Positions 28,420 through 37,972 of a stretch of DNA of 64,000 nt are shown one piece after another. The notes beneath the pieces are model-generated. The model was not told the origin of the DNA. It made no database searches and saw only the letters and a list, made by a program, of their open reading frames with translations. The stretch covers positions 744,001-808,000 of the forward strand of contig NZ_JACJPL010000031.1 of the NCBI RefSeq assembly GCF_014696065.1. The letters are read 5' to 3'. Both the position numbers and the translations under genes were made by a program. Every line of letters begins with the position of its first letter. Within the stretch, counting starts at the first letter, position 1. The DNA comes from Leptolyngbya sp. FACHB-261 (GTDB lineage: Bacteria > Cyanobacteriota > Cyanobacteriia > FACHB-261).

Positions 28420-29265
28420 ATGTTGTGTCCCAAACTTGTTTTGTTTTTGTCAGCAGTATCTTGGGTTGGTCCTACTCCTGCGACGTTGACTAATGACACC
28501 TCAGCGCTCTGCAATCTATCAACTTCTCAAGCTTCATCAGTGTCTACACTAATGTCTCAAGTTGTGGAGATGGCTCCTTCTTTGCAGTCACGTTTAGCAG
28601 ACTTCCCCCGAGTTCAAGCCAGCAGTTCAGGCACAACTCAAGTTCTAGTGAACGAGCGTCCGATTCTTAAGTTACGGGACCGCGAACGAGCCGAGGTTAT
28701 CGCCGACCAAATTGGTTTAATGTTAGTGCTTAATCCCGAGCTTAACGCCGACCAAATTCGCCCAGCCTTAGTAGCGGATGTGCCTGTTGTTCGGTTTCGA
28801 GAGCGGGTGCTATTTACAATTGACCGCAAATTAGCAGCAGCACAAAAGCGGAATAGTGTCTCGCTTCTACAAGACAGCCTTAATCGACTGCGGACCGCTC
28901 TCGGTGAACGTCCTCTCTCTATGGTTGAAGTGCAAGCCGATCTTTATAACCTGAAGGCTACCCGCCAACGGCTCAAGGGTCTAGCCTCCTGGTACGGTCC
29001 TCGTTTTAACGGAAGGCCCACGGCTTCAGGCGAAACCTTCGAGCAACGGGAGTTCACCGCAGCGCATCCCACCCTGCCCTTCAATACCTTCCTCCAGGTC
29101 ACCAACCGCCACACTGGCTCCTCGGTCATCGTGCGGGTCAATGACCGAGGGCCTTACGTTAAACCACGCATGCTGGACCTATCCCGGGCAGCTGCCTACG
29201 CCTTGGGCAGCACTCACCCCGGTGTGGTGCCAGTTGAGGCAGTGGTGATGAAACCGGGTTCATGA
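28420..29265 (+). CDS. RlpA-family septal/envelope lytic transglycosylase-like protein
   Basis: 281 residues. A short hydrophobic N-terminus (KLVLFLSAVSWVGPTPAT) serves as signal or anchor. A helical region with an ILKLRDRERAEVIADQIGLM repeat-like segment follows, then the double-psi beta-barrel RlpA domain from GLASWYGPRFNGRPTASGET to AVVMKPGS. RVNDRGPYVKPRMLDLSRAA carries the conserved Asp. RlpA cleaves naked glycan strands in Proteobacteria; here only fold and location are secure. The start is uncertain because no good RBS precedes the ATG. Confidence 0.88.
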   Translation: MLCPKLVLFLSAVSWVGPTPATLTNDTSALCNLSTSQASSVSTLMSQVVEMAPSLQSRLADFPRVQASSSGTTQVLVNERPILKLRDRERAEVIADQIGLMLVLNPELNADQIRPALVADVPVVRFRERVLFTIDRKLAAAQKRNSVSLLQDSLNRLRTALGERPLSMVEVQADLYNLKATRQRLKGLASWYGPRFNGRPTASGETFEQREFTAAHPTLPFNTFLQVTNRHTGSSVIVRVNDRGPYVKPRMLDLSRAAAYALGSTHPGVVPVEAVVMKPGS

Positions 29266-29338
29266 GCCCTAGTGCCTCTAAACCCAGAACCAGAAGTCCG
29301 ACGCCTTGGAGCCCAAGCGCTGACGCTTATCGCCGAGG

Positions 29339-30034
29339 CTAAGACCAGATGCGATAGGCATAGTAGGTCACCATCGGAATCAACACGGCAGCGAGCAGCA
29401 GAAAGCCAACTAGCTTAGCTGCATCTCCTGTATCCGTCTCGCCCGGAAAAGTTGCAGTAGGCGCAACCGCTTGGGTGACTTGAGGCGGCCCCGGATCGTC
29501 TAAGCCGGAGAGAACAGCACTGAGACGGCTGGCTCCGGCTAGCAACGCCTGATTCAGGTTGCCTTCTCGGATCTGTGGTGCCATCGTCTCGTTGGTGATG
29601 CTCTCAACCAAGTCGTCCGGTAGTAGAGCCTTGATTTGTTCCCCCACCTGGAGAGCGGCCTCGCGACTGCGGGTATCCAGTAGAAGCAGAGTTTGGTTAG
29701 CCTGCTCAGCTGGGGTTTGGAACCATTGCTCAAATAGACCTGAGGCAACAGCGGCAGATGTATCGCCATAGTCGAGATGGCGTAGCGTGACAATGCGAAC
29801 TGACTTACCCGTCGTACGCTCTAAATCATCCAAGACCCGATTCAGACGACCCTCTGTATCACGGCTAAGCACATCAGCCAGGTCTCTAACCCAGGTGCGA
29901 TCGCCAGCCACTAGAGCTGGAACGTCCTCCAGTTCGATAGCATGGGCAGGCAGGGTCATGAACTGGGTCAGTGCAATCAGCAGAGTAATCGCTAGCACGA
30001 CACGCTGCACCAACTGCTTCAGGCGTTGTTTCAT
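29339..30034 (-). CDS. TPM-domain thylakoid protein, Psb32-like
   Basis: 231 residues. Signal peptide VVLAITLLIALTQFMTLPAHA, TPM domain (about 40-165) with WVRDLADVLSRDTEGRLNRV, GKSVRIVTLRHLDYGDT and NQTLLLLDTRSREAALQVG, and a C-terminal membrane helix (LVGFLLLAAVLIPMVTYYAY). This topology matches cyanobacterial Psb32, a lumenal, membrane-anchored protein that protects and accelerates repair of photosystem II. Convergent with rlpA. Confidence 0.87.
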   Translation of the reverse strand: MKQRLKQLVQRVVLAITLLIALTQFMTLPAHAIELEDVPALVAGDRTWVRDLADVLSRDTEGRLNRVLDDLERTTGKSVRIVTLRHLDYGDTSAAVASGLFEQWFQTPAEQANQTLLLLDTRSREAALQVGEQIKALLPDDLVESITNETMAPQIREGNLNQALLAGASRLSAVLSGLDDPGPPQVTQAVAPTATFPGETDTGDAAKLVGFLLLAAVLIPMVTYYAYRIWS

Positions 30035-30145
30035 CCCCTGTACCTCAGGACTCGCTCTCCAGGATTTTATCAGTCCGGAGGAGTACCTCAGCTTGAAGGT
30101 ATGATGTTGCGTCTGTGATTGCTCCTTGGCTGACTCTCAATTCCT

Positions 30146-31861
30146 ATGCGTCAAATCCTCACAGGGCTCTTGGGAACCGTCCTGATGCTGAATAGCGGGC
30201 TAGTACCTGCTACGGCTCAGGGTTCTCAAATCACGCCACCACGGCCTCAACCGGTTGGCCAACCGGCTAGCCAACCAGCGATCCAAACCGCACCTAGCCT
30301 GACGCCACCGACTAGCTCACCTAACCCACCTAGCTCAGCGATAGTGGCTCAGCCTGGAGTCCCTTTTTGTCAGCTAGAACCCAGTCAAAGCGCAGCTCTA
30401 GCGCAAGCCCGAACTCAGGCGATCGCTTGGCTACGCGCCGACCATGCCAACTTCAAGGTGGACGAGTTGCCCAAGTTGCTGCAACAGCGCAACGACGCAG
30501 CCCGAGCTTATACGGACGCTCTCAATCAAGTTCAGGCTCAGCTGAAAGCCAATTGCTTTGAGCGCAGCCCTTTGCAAAAGCGGGGGATGTGGTTGCGGGC
30601 TTACGCCTGCGACGGCCAATCTCTAGCAGCCCTGGAGGTGATTGACCGTCTGCTAGTGCTGGGGATTACTGATGTCTATTTAGAAAGCTTCTACACCGGG
30701 CGAACGCTCTACCCTAGCGGGTCTTTTGCCTCCCACTGCAGCCAAGACCAGGGCAACCTGTTACGGCTCTACACTCAGCTCGCCCATGCGCGGGGCATTC
30801 GGTTACATGCCTGGATCCGAGCCACGGACTTTGGCCCCGACTACAGTAGCCGCTATCCAGAGCGCCGCTTACGCAATGGCTTTGGTCAGATCGCTAATCT
30901 GCGCAACAGTCTCGGCGATGGCAATGCCAGTTTCCAGGCCAGTGCACTCTATCCTGGCACCCGCAGCACCGAGGATTTTCACTGGTTTGTGGACCCAACC
31001 CACCCGGCGGTGCAAAAAGATCTACAGCAAGTCGTGCGCGAGGTGGCGGAGCAGGGGGTGGATGGCGTCATGTTGGACTACATTCGCTACCCCGTGGTCA
31101 GCTGCACTCAAAGCCCTGAGATCCAGCAGGGCTGCTTAAACCGCGACCCCAGGCTTTTTTGGCTGTTCAGTGAGCAGGGTTTTGCTCGGTTTCTAAGCTA
31201 TTTACGGCGTCAGCGCCCGGATGTGTCTCCCGCTCAAATCGATGCCTGGCTGAATCCGCGCGCACGTCGAAATCAGCCCTTCGACCCAGCCCTAGCCCAA
31301 GAACTAGAAGCACTGGCTGTGACTTACATGCGCGACAGCGTTACGGAGTTAGTGCGCCAGAGCGCTGGTACGTTGCGTTCGTTCCGACGCCGCTCGATCC
31401 AGCTCTCCGCCGCTGTCTGGCCAGATGGCAACCGCGACAACCCTGTCGATCCACGCCTGCAAGCCTATCAGACCTTTCCGCTGAGCTCAGGTGGGCTATC
31501 GCCAATGCTCTATGCCTATAACTTGACCTGCCCAACCACACCTGCTGCAACTTCTACGACCGCCACGGGTAGTGAAGCCAGCAAATGTGTTTTGGCAGAG
31601 TTTGACCGGGTGCTGAGCGCTCGCCCTAAAGCCGACTTCTGCGCCAACCTAGCAGCGGACCCACCCTACGCTCGGGCCAACGGTCCTCGCCACGCTCCCC
31701 TTGAGCAGCAAGCCCCTGCCTTGTTGAGCTACGCCCGTAGTCGTGACTTGAATCTGACCTGCGTCAATTACTTTGCCTACGGTTGGCTATTTCCGCAACA
31801 TGATCAGCAGCGCAAAGCAGCTTGTGAAACAGGCCTACCGGCTCGGCCCAAACAAAATTAG
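30146..31861 (+). CDS. Secreted GHL10 (DUF187) glycoside hydrolase-like protein
   Basis: 571 residues. Signal peptide (LTGLLGTVLMLNSGLVPATAQ), Pro/Gln/Ser-rich linker (about 28-75), then a TIM-barrel of the glycosyl-hydrolase-like 10 family: KRGMWLRAYACDGQSLAALE, GITDVYLESFYTGRTLYPSG, RGIRLHAWIRATDFG and GVDGVMLDYIRYPVVSC with likely catalytic acids near the barrel strands. Relatives act on peptidoglycan-like or other glycans; no substrate is proven here. The last residues fall in a low-complexity basic tail. Confidence 0.86.
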   Translation: MRQILTGLLGTVLMLNSGLVPATAQGSQITPPRPQPVGQPASQPAIQTAPSLTPPTSSPNPPSSAIVAQPGVPFCQLEPSQSAALAQARTQAIAWLRADHANFKVDELPKLLQQRNDAARAYTDALNQVQAQLKANCFERSPLQKRGMWLRAYACDGQSLAALEVIDRLLVLGITDVYLESFYTGRTLYPSGSFASHCSQDQGNLLRLYTQLAHARGIRLHAWIRATDFGPDYSSRYPERRLRNGFGQIANLRNSLGDGNASFQASALYPGTRSTEDFHWFVDPTHPAVQKDLQQVVREVAEQGVDGVMLDYIRYPVVSCTQSPEIQQGCLNRDPRLFWLFSEQGFARFLSYLRRQRPDVSPAQIDAWLNPRARRNQPFDPALAQELEALAVTYMRDSVTELVRQSAGTLRSFRRRSIQLSAAVWPDGNRDNPVDPRLQAYQTFPLSSGGLSPMLYAYNLTCPTTPAATSTTATGSEASKCVLAEFDRVLSARPKADFCANLAADPPYARANGPRHAPLEQQAPALLSYARSRDLNLTCVNYFAYGWLFPQHDQQRKAACETGLPARPKQN

Positions 31862-31992
31862 GAGGGCTTCTATAAAATCAATTGAAAAATCAACTGGGGA
31901 CAAAGCTGTCACTTTACTGAACCCGCTCGGCGCGCTGGAATCACCAAAACAGGGGTGATGCTGGCTCCACAGAAATCGAGTAGGCTGAGTCC

Positions 31993-33480
31993 GTGAAAAA
32001 ACTGCTGAAGTCGCCCTATCTCTGGCCGCTGTTGGGGGTGCTGGTTGCCTCCCGGCTATTGGTTCTGCTGTCGATGCTCTGGTTGGCCCCCAATGTGAGC
32101 ATTGCTTACCTCAATCTTCAACAGCCGCACAGCTTGGGCGTCAGTGATTTGATGGGGCGACCCGTGGTCGTAGAGGCGCGTAGCCCAGACCATCAGCCCC
32201 ATTCCCTGAGCTACACGTTCGCGGGCTGTCCCTCGGCAACGATTGAGGTGACGGGACTTCGGCAGTACGAGCTGCGTAGCTGCCCTCAGGCTGAACAACC
32301 TCGGCAGCTTACGCTTGAAGTCGCGCCCAAGCTGCAGGTGTTTTACGCTGGCTTGGCGGCGATGGGCGCCGGTCAGGGCAATTTGCTCTGGCTGCAATTT
32401 GCCAAGCTGGATCTCCAAAGTCAAGCGGCGGTGCATACGCTCTCGCTGCATGAACTGAAGCCTTTGGAGCGGTTGCTGCACAGCGTCTACAACTGGGACG
32501 CTCGCTGGTATCTCAGCATTGCTCGCTTCGGCTACTTCTACAACGAACGCCTGCTGGGTGCGCAGCAATATACCAATGCCGCCTTTTATCCATTGCTGCC
32601 GTTTTTGGGTCGCGGCCTGGCGTTCCTGACTGGCTTACCGCCCGAGCTCACGCTGCTGGGGATGGTGCAGGTCTTGGCTGTGGTGGCTGGAGTATTGCTA
32701 TTTCGGTTAGCGCTGTTAATGCGGCTTCAGCCCTCAGCAGCCTTTGCTTCAGTGGTTCTCTATGCCCTGTTTCCCACTTCGTTTTTTCTGTCGCTGCCCT
32801 ATACAGAATCGCTCTACATCACACTGTCGCTGCTGGTTTTTCTAAACTTAGAAAATCGCTGGGCGCCTCTGGCTGCAGCCTTATCGGTATTGGCCCGCTC
32901 CACCGGCATCGTGCATATGCCAGTTCTATTACTTCAAACGCGAGGCGATTGGCGGCAGCGTTTGCAGCGAGGGTTGGTGGCAGGATTGGGACTAGTCGCT
33001 TTCGCAACCTGGCTGGGCGCGACTGTGAAGGATCCTCTAGCGTTTGTGCATGCGCAACAAGCCTGGAAGGAGCCGATGCGACCGGGTAATCACTGGCAAC
33101 ACCTGCTAGATGCCTTGCTGCTGGGGCCGGTCGTGCGCTTAGGCAACTGGATCCAGCACTCTCCCTGGAGCTGGGCCAGCCTTAATCTGGTAGTCGCTGT
33201 GCTAGTTTTAGTGACTCTATTCACAGGCTATCAGCTCATTCCCAAGCCGCTGCGACTGTATACCCTCTTGTCGCTGGCACTGCCCTATTTCACCTTTGCT
33301 TCTAGCCGAGTTGAGATGTTGTCCTTTGGCCGGTTTGCGTTAGCCGCCTATCCGTTGTTTCTAGTTTGGGGTCAATGGCTGAGCCCTCATCCCCGTTTGT
33401 TGGCGACACTGGTTGGTCTGGCTATTTTGTTATTGGCCAGACTAAGCGCCGATTTTGGTGCCGGGGCATTTCTAGGCTGA
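31993..33480 (+). CDS. PIG-V-like mannosyltransferase, polytopic
   Basis: 495 residues with about nine membrane helices. HSVYNWDARWYLSIARFGYF places the DxR/W motif of the PIG-V (GPI mannosyltransferase 2-like) GT-C family in the first outer loop. NAAFYPLLPFLGR and ARSTGIVHMPVLLLQ are also family-like. An extracytoplasmic insert (about 45-150) with paired Cys (AGCPSATIE, LRSCPQAEQ) precedes the catalytic loop and may hold a disulfide. The start is GTG at 31993. Donor is probably a polyprenyl-phosphate hexose (inference). It is 112 bp upstream of the moxR operon. Confidence 0.82.
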   Translation: MKKLLKSPYLWPLLGVLVASRLLVLLSMLWLAPNVSIAYLNLQQPHSLGVSDLMGRPVVVEARSPDHQPHSLSYTFAGCPSATIEVTGLRQYELRSCPQAEQPRQLTLEVAPKLQVFYAGLAAMGAGQGNLLWLQFAKLDLQSQAAVHTLSLHELKPLERLLHSVYNWDARWYLSIARFGYFYNERLLGAQQYTNAAFYPLLPFLGRGLAFLTGLPPELTLLGMVQVLAVVAGVLLFRLALLMRLQPSAAFASVVLYALFPTSFFLSLPYTESLYITLSLLVFLNLENRWAPLAAALSVLARSTGIVHMPVLLLQTRGDWRQRLQRGLVAGLGLVAFATWLGATVKDPLAFVHAQQAWKEPMRPGNHWQHLLDALLLGPVVRLGNWIQHSPWSWASLNLVVAVLVLVTLFTGYQLIPKPLRLYTLLSLALPYFTFASSRVEMLSFGRFALAAYPLFLVWGQWLSPHPRLLATLVGLAILLLARLSADFGAGAFLG

Positions 33481-33592
33481 GGCAGTATGCTGGCAGCAGA
33501 GGATGTATCAAAGGCGACTTGTGGGCGAATACCTGTGGGCGAGAGCGCCTGCGGGCGAGCAGTGAACCAGCATAGGTAGAGGACACTGGGGC

Positions 33593-34615
33593 ATGAGGGA
33601 GGCAGCTGACCCGAAGGACAACAGCGCATCGCCAAGAGAGAGTAGCGTGCTGATGGTGCAGGCACTACGGCAGAACGTGGCCTCAGTGCTGAAGGGCAAA
33701 TCGGCGGTCATAGACCTAGTTCTAGCGGGATTTTTGGCACGGGGACATCTGCTGTTAGAAGATGTGCCTGGTGTGGGCAAAACCTTGCTAGGGCGAGCCC
33801 TGGCCGGTTCGATTGCGGGTCAATTCAAGCGCATCCAGTTCACGCCAGACCTGCTGCCCTCAGACATCACCGGCGTATCCATCTACGAAGCTAGCCATCA
33901 AGAGTTCCGCTTTGTACCGGGGCCTGTGTTTGCCCAAATTGTCCTGGCGGACGAAATCAATCGAGCCACACCGCGCACCCAGGCAGCCCTACTCGAAGCG
34001 ATGGGCGAGGGCCAATTAAGTGTTGATGGCGTCACGCGGCCTTTGCCCCAACCGTTTCTGGTGATTGCGACCCAGAACCCGGTGGAGTACCAGGGCACCT
34101 ATCCTCTGCCTGAAGCTCAGCTTGACCGCTTCGCCCTGTGTCTGCAGATGGGCTATCCCGACCGCAGTAGTGAACTGGCAATGATCTTTGAGCCACCCCA
34201 GACCAGCTCCTTGAGCGCCTTGCGGCCAGTGATCTCCCCGGACCAGATGCGCTATCTCCAGGCCCAAGTCGCAGGGGTTCATCTGGAGCGCAGTCTGGCC
34301 GACTATGTGCTGGACATTGTCGCCGCCACTCGTAGCCACAAAACTCTCAAGCTGGGAGCTAGCCCACGGGGGACACTGTCCCTGGTGCAGGTCGCCAAAG
34401 CTTGGGCCCTCACTCACGGACGCGATTATGTCGTTCCAGATGACATCCGGATGCTGGTGGGGCCTGTCTTGGGTCATCGCATCCTGCCGCAGGTGCCCAT
34501 GTCCCTTACCGATCCGCGTCGCGCCGAAATTCTCAACAGCATTCTCAACAGCATTCAGGTGCCTCCGGTCAACCTGAGCGGTCCCAACTATTCCACCCCG
34601 TTCTACCGTGGCTAA
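33593..34615 (+). CDS. MoxR-family AAA+ ATPase
   Basis: 340 residues. Walker A VPGVGKTLLGRAL, Walker B IVLADEINRATPRTQAALLE, sensor IATQNPVEYQGTYPLPEAQL and C-terminal lid with ASPRGTLSLVQVAKAWAL. MoxR ATPases act as chaperones for VWA or DUF58 partners. The stop overlaps the DUF58 start by 8 bp, so the two are translationally coupled. First gene of a MoxR-DUF58-DUF4129 operon, a widespread conserved trio of poorly known envelope-associated function. Confidence 0.94.
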   Translation: MREAADPKDNSASPRESSVLMVQALRQNVASVLKGKSAVIDLVLAGFLARGHLLLEDVPGVGKTLLGRALAGSIAGQFKRIQFTPDLLPSDITGVSIYEASHQEFRFVPGPVFAQIVLADEINRATPRTQAALLEAMGEGQLSVDGVTRPLPQPFLVIATQNPVEYQGTYPLPEAQLDRFALCLQMGYPDRSSELAMIFEPPQTSSLSALRPVISPDQMRYLQAQVAGVHLERSLADYVLDIVAATRSHKTLKLGASPRGTLSLVQVAKAWALTHGRDYVVPDDIRMLVGPVLGHRILPQVPMSLTDPRRAEILNSILNSIQVPPVNLSGPNYSTPFYRG

Positions 34616-36098
34616 ACCCCGGCCTCGTCCAGTCAACCGCTCCTGGACGACAGCGGTTGGGCGGGGCGTGTTGCTGGTTGGACTGCTGGCCTGTGCGCTA
34701 CTGATTGCCAACCGCAATGCCACAATCCTGGCACTGCTCATTGGCGCAGTTGCCTTCTGGCTGACCGGGACACTTTTTGACCGTCAGACTTTTAGCCCGA
34801 GCCACCTTAGCCGCAATGCTCCCAGTTGGGTGATCGAAGGGGGGACGCTGACCGTAGCGCTGGATCTGCGCCTGAACCGTCCTCTGGCCGGAGCCCTACT
34901 GGAAGAGATCTTCCCCAACCAGTGGATCAATCTGCGCTTCCTAAAAGCTGGGAACCACTTGTTGCACTACAGCCTCACGGCCCCGCGACGCGGCTTCTAT
35001 AGTGCTGAGAGTTTACGCTTGCGCCAGCGCGACCGGCTGGGCTTGCGCGAACACCAGACCGAACTGCCGGTTGGCGCCAAGGTGCTGGTGCTGCCCCGCA
35101 CTGAAGTTCTGGATCACTGGTCAACCTTGAGCTGGCTGAACTTGGGCCAAGGGCTCTATAGCGATCCTTTTGCTATCGGCGCTGGCGAGGAATTCTATCG
35201 GGTTCGCGAATACCGGCCAGGCGACCCCTTGCGCAGCATCGACTGGAAAGCCACGGCGCGCAGCCGCAGCCCGATTGTGCGGGAATTTAGCCGCACCCGG
35301 GCCGACAGCGGTATGACCCTACTGCTGCATCTAGGTACACAGGCGCTCTGTGCTGGGCGGCAAAGCGAAACCAACGTCGAAGCCGCGATTCGGGCCGCAG
35401 CAACCTTGGGCCGCCATTGCCTGGAAAATCAGCAACGGCTGCGCTTGGTCAGTGCCAGCCGCGCAGTTGACCAGGCAGGCTTGCGCTGGCAGTCGGACTG
35501 CTGGGAAGGGTCGCTGGCGGTGGAGCCTTTTCTGTCCCGTTTGGCATTCCTCGAACCCGGTTCTCAGATGGTCAGCCTGGACCAAGCACCACTGGCCGCA
35601 GATGACGGCCAAATGGCCGGTCCAATCGTCTGGATCGATGCCGCCCCCAATCACTTGAGCCTAGAAGTGCTTCTAGAAGCCAGCGGACGAGGCCAGCCGC
35701 TGGCGGCCATTCTGGTCGATTGGGCCAGCTTTTGGGCCTTGGAATTCTCGGCTGAAGCAGGCAGCTTGACCCTGCTCAACCCGGAAGCAGCCGAGGGCGA
35801 ACCCCGCTTTACGCGCATTGTGCATGAGCTGTCGGCCTGCCTGCCGGGTTTGCCGCAGGTGAAAGCAACCCAACTGGTGCAGCAGGTCTACTGCCAGGGT
35901 CAGGCTGCGCTCAGTCTTCTGCCCGGACAGAAACCAGAACGGCTGAGCCAAAGCTTGAATCAACGGGGCCTGCGGGCGGTGCTAGATCCTGAACTGGCCG
36001 GACCCGATTTTCCGGCCCTGCGTCAAGTTGGGGTGCCCCTAGTGGTTCTGCGGCCCGAGCAAAGCTTTGCGCAAGCACTCACCAACGCCAGGCTCTAA
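34608..36098 (+). CDS. DUF58 domain protein
   Basis: 496 residues. Two N-terminal membrane helices (GVLLVGLLACALLIANRNAT, LALLIGAVAFWLTGTLF), a beta-rich region, then the DUF58 core YRPGDPLRSIDWKATARSRS with REFSRTRADSGMTLLL, which leads a VWA-like fold. GTG start at 34608 lies within the moxR 3' end. It is the presumed client of the adjacent MoxR ATPase (established pairing of the families). Confidence 0.9.
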   Translation: MAKPRPRPVNRSWTTAVGRGVLLVGLLACALLIANRNATILALLIGAVAFWLTGTLFDRQTFSPSHLSRNAPSWVIEGGTLTVALDLRLNRPLAGALLEEIFPNQWINLRFLKAGNHLLHYSLTAPRRGFYSAESLRLRQRDRLGLREHQTELPVGAKVLVLPRTEVLDHWSTLSWLNLGQGLYSDPFAIGAGEEFYRVREYRPGDPLRSIDWKATARSRSPIVREFSRTRADSGMTLLLHLGTQALCAGRQSETNVEAAIRAAATLGRHCLENQQRLRLVSASRAVDQAGLRWQSDCWEGSLAVEPFLSRLAFLEPGSQMVSLDQAPLAADDGQMAGPIVWIDAAPNHLSLEVLLEASGRGQPLAAILVDWASFWALEFSAEAGSLTLLNPEAAEGEPRFTRIVHELSACLPGLPQVKATQLVQQVYCQGQAALSLLPGQKPERLSQSLNQRGLRAVLDPELAGPDFPALRQVGVPLVVLRPEQSFAQALTNARL

Positions 36099-36119
36099 AA
36101 CCTAATTCCTTTCTGGCTC

Positions 36120-37370
36120 ATGCATCAGGCTCAGTATTTTCGCCTTGCCGTCCTCACCCTGAGCAGTCTGAGTGGGCTTTTTCTGCTGGCCCGCATTGCC
36201 CTGCTAGACCCCAGCCGCTTAGCTTCTCTGGCCGTGGTTCTGGGGATCTTGAGCCTGGGCTGGGTTGGCGTCGTGCTTCAGGCGGGTCAAAGCACCTGGC
36301 TACAAACTTGGCAAAGGCTCTGTCAACGGGGATTGGCTGAGTTCAGTGGCCCTTGGCGTTGGGGCTATCGTGCCGGACTAGGTGGTGGCCTGCTGCTCTT
36401 GCTGGGGTTGCTGCGCGGCTTAGGCCCAAGCTGGCCGTTGGTGCTGCTGCTGCTCCTACCCTTGCTGTTGGCGCTAGACCAGGCCCGCTTGGTTAACCAG
36501 CGTCACTATTGGCAACATTTGGTCTGGCCTGCGGTCACGATCCTGCTTGCCTTAGTGCTGGAGGGGGTTTGGGGTTGGAGCTTTCTGGTGCTGGCGGGGT
36601 TGGGTGGCGTTGCTGTCCTGGTGATGGCTGAACAGGCTCGTCAAGAGACCGTAGGCGTGGCGCAGAGCATCGGGCAATTTGCTACGCGTCGTCGCTTGCT
36701 GCAAGCTGCGCTGATAAGTCTAGTCCTGGCAACATCAGGTTGGCAAGTTCTCAGCCCCCTGGCTCAGTTCAAGCCTCCCGAACCGCCGCCCTCCCAAGAA
36801 CCGCCACAACCCAACAACTCCCCTCCCCCAGACTCGCAACTTCAGCCCGATTCACCACCACCAGCCAATCAGCCACCACCTCAGCCGCCCCCAGGCGAAC
36901 AGGGCTCAAGCACCGGTCAAGCCAATGCCCCTGCCACTGCCGAGCCACCCCAACCGCCTCGTTTTCCTTGGCTGTGGGTGCTGCTGGGCCTGTTGACCAG
37001 TGGGCTCAGCGCTTGGTGGATTTTGCGCCGACGCAAGCTAGACCCGCCTGCTGCGCAAGCCACAGCAGATAGCTGGCCCGGAGCCGACTTAGATGAAGTC
37101 AGCAAGCTCTACTGGCAGGCCCGAGGTGAGGCAGAGGGGCCTACATTGCGGGCTGACACTAACCGTTCGCCGGGTCAGTTCTTATTAGAAGTGCAACGGC
37201 AGCAACCAGAAGTCGCGGCGGACTGGCAACGGCTGAACGACTTGTATCTAGAAGCTCGCTTTAGTCAACGGGTAGCCGATGACCACCAAATTCAGCAGGC
37301 TCGCCTTTTGAGAAAACGGCTGGCTCGTTACCAACGCCTCAATAGTCCGACCAAAAACTCTCGACGCTAG
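36120..37370 (+). CDS. DUF4129 domain membrane protein
   Basis: 416 residues. Six or so N-terminal hydrophobic helices (to about 205), then an extracytoplasmic Pro/Gln-rich tract of about 60 residues, one more helix (FPWLWVLLGLLTSGLSAWWI), and the C-terminal DUF4129 segment (EVSKLYWQARGEAEG through LRKRLARYQRL). DUF4129 proteins, some fused to transglutaminase domains, accompany MoxR-DUF58 pairs. Begins 21 bp after the DUF58 stop; last gene of the operon. Confidence 0.85.
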   Translation: MHQAQYFRLAVLTLSSLSGLFLLARIALLDPSRLASLAVVLGILSLGWVGVVLQAGQSTWLQTWQRLCQRGLAEFSGPWRWGYRAGLGGGLLLLLGLLRGLGPSWPLVLLLLLPLLLALDQARLVNQRHYWQHLVWPAVTILLALVLEGVWGWSFLVLAGLGGVAVLVMAEQARQETVGVAQSIGQFATRRRLLQAALISLVLATSGWQVLSPLAQFKPPEPPPSQEPPQPNNSPPPDSQLQPDSPPPANQPPPQPPPGEQGSSTGQANAPATAEPPQPPRFPWLWVLLGLLTSGLSAWWILRRRKLDPPAAQATADSWPGADLDEVSKLYWQARGEAEGPTLRADTNRSPGQFLLEVQRQQPEVAADWQRLNDLYLEARFSQRVADDHQIQQARLLRKRLARYQRLNSPTKNSRR

Positions 37371-37543
37371 GCTTCATTTGACTTTGTTCTCAGAGCTGGG
37401 TTCAGCCTCAGGTTCTGAGCTGATCACCTGAGGCAGTTGGGAAATAACTTTGCCGAATCTGGCAACAGCTTTGCAGCGCAGGACAATGCGCCACCCCAAT
37501 TATTCTCGGTAGGGTGTGAACAGTTCGAAGCGCAAAGAAAGCG

Positions 37544-37583
37544 CGGGCCATTAGAACGGGCCATTAAAACGGAGCCATTAAAA
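37544..37583. repeat. 13-bp tandem repeat, 3 copies
   Basis: cgggccattagaa, cgggccattaaaa and a 14-bp cggagccattaaaa are contiguous, with a fourth start (cggacc). It lies just upstream of the small gene at 37597 and probably in its leader. Confidence 0.8.
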
Positions 37584-37596
37584 CGGACCTAGTTAT

Positions 37597-37827
37597 ATGC
37601 ATAGCCACTCTGAGAATTTATTCAATATTCTTTTAGAAAAAGTGTGGCCAGTTGCTCTGACCTTTGTCGATGACTTGCTGATGCTGGTGCTGTCCAATCT
37701 GGGCCTGCAAGTTCCCGGTTTGCAATGGCTTTCGCCCTTATTGATGGCTTTCACCCTGGGCTATTGGCTCAGCCAATTTCTGCGCCATCACAGCTGGTTT
37801 CAAGGTTGGTTTCAAGCAAAGTCTTAG
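37597..37827 (+). CDS. Small membrane protein, unknown
   Basis: 76 residues with one or two hydrophobic helices (VWPVALTFVDDLLMLVLSNL; LSPLLMAFTLGYWLSQFL) and an aromatic/basic C-terminus (HHSWFQGWFQAKS). No clear RBS; the leader holds a 13-bp tandem repeat. No family recognised. It may be real because composition is membrane-protein-like, but the evidence is limited. Confidence 0.5.
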   Translation: MHSHSENLFNILLEKVWPVALTFVDDLLMLVLSNLGLQVPGLQWLSPLLMAFTLGYWLSQFLRHHSWFQGWFQAKS

Positions 37828-37972
37828 CACTTTGACCAGCGTATTTCAGCGCAGCAAAATCTCATAAAATACTCGAAAACTAAGAATTCTCTGTCAGAAA
37901 TTCCTCACAAGGTAAGCTTCGCTATCATAGAAGCCTCGTTCCTTTGGGTTGGGAACTTGCATGAGGCAGGCT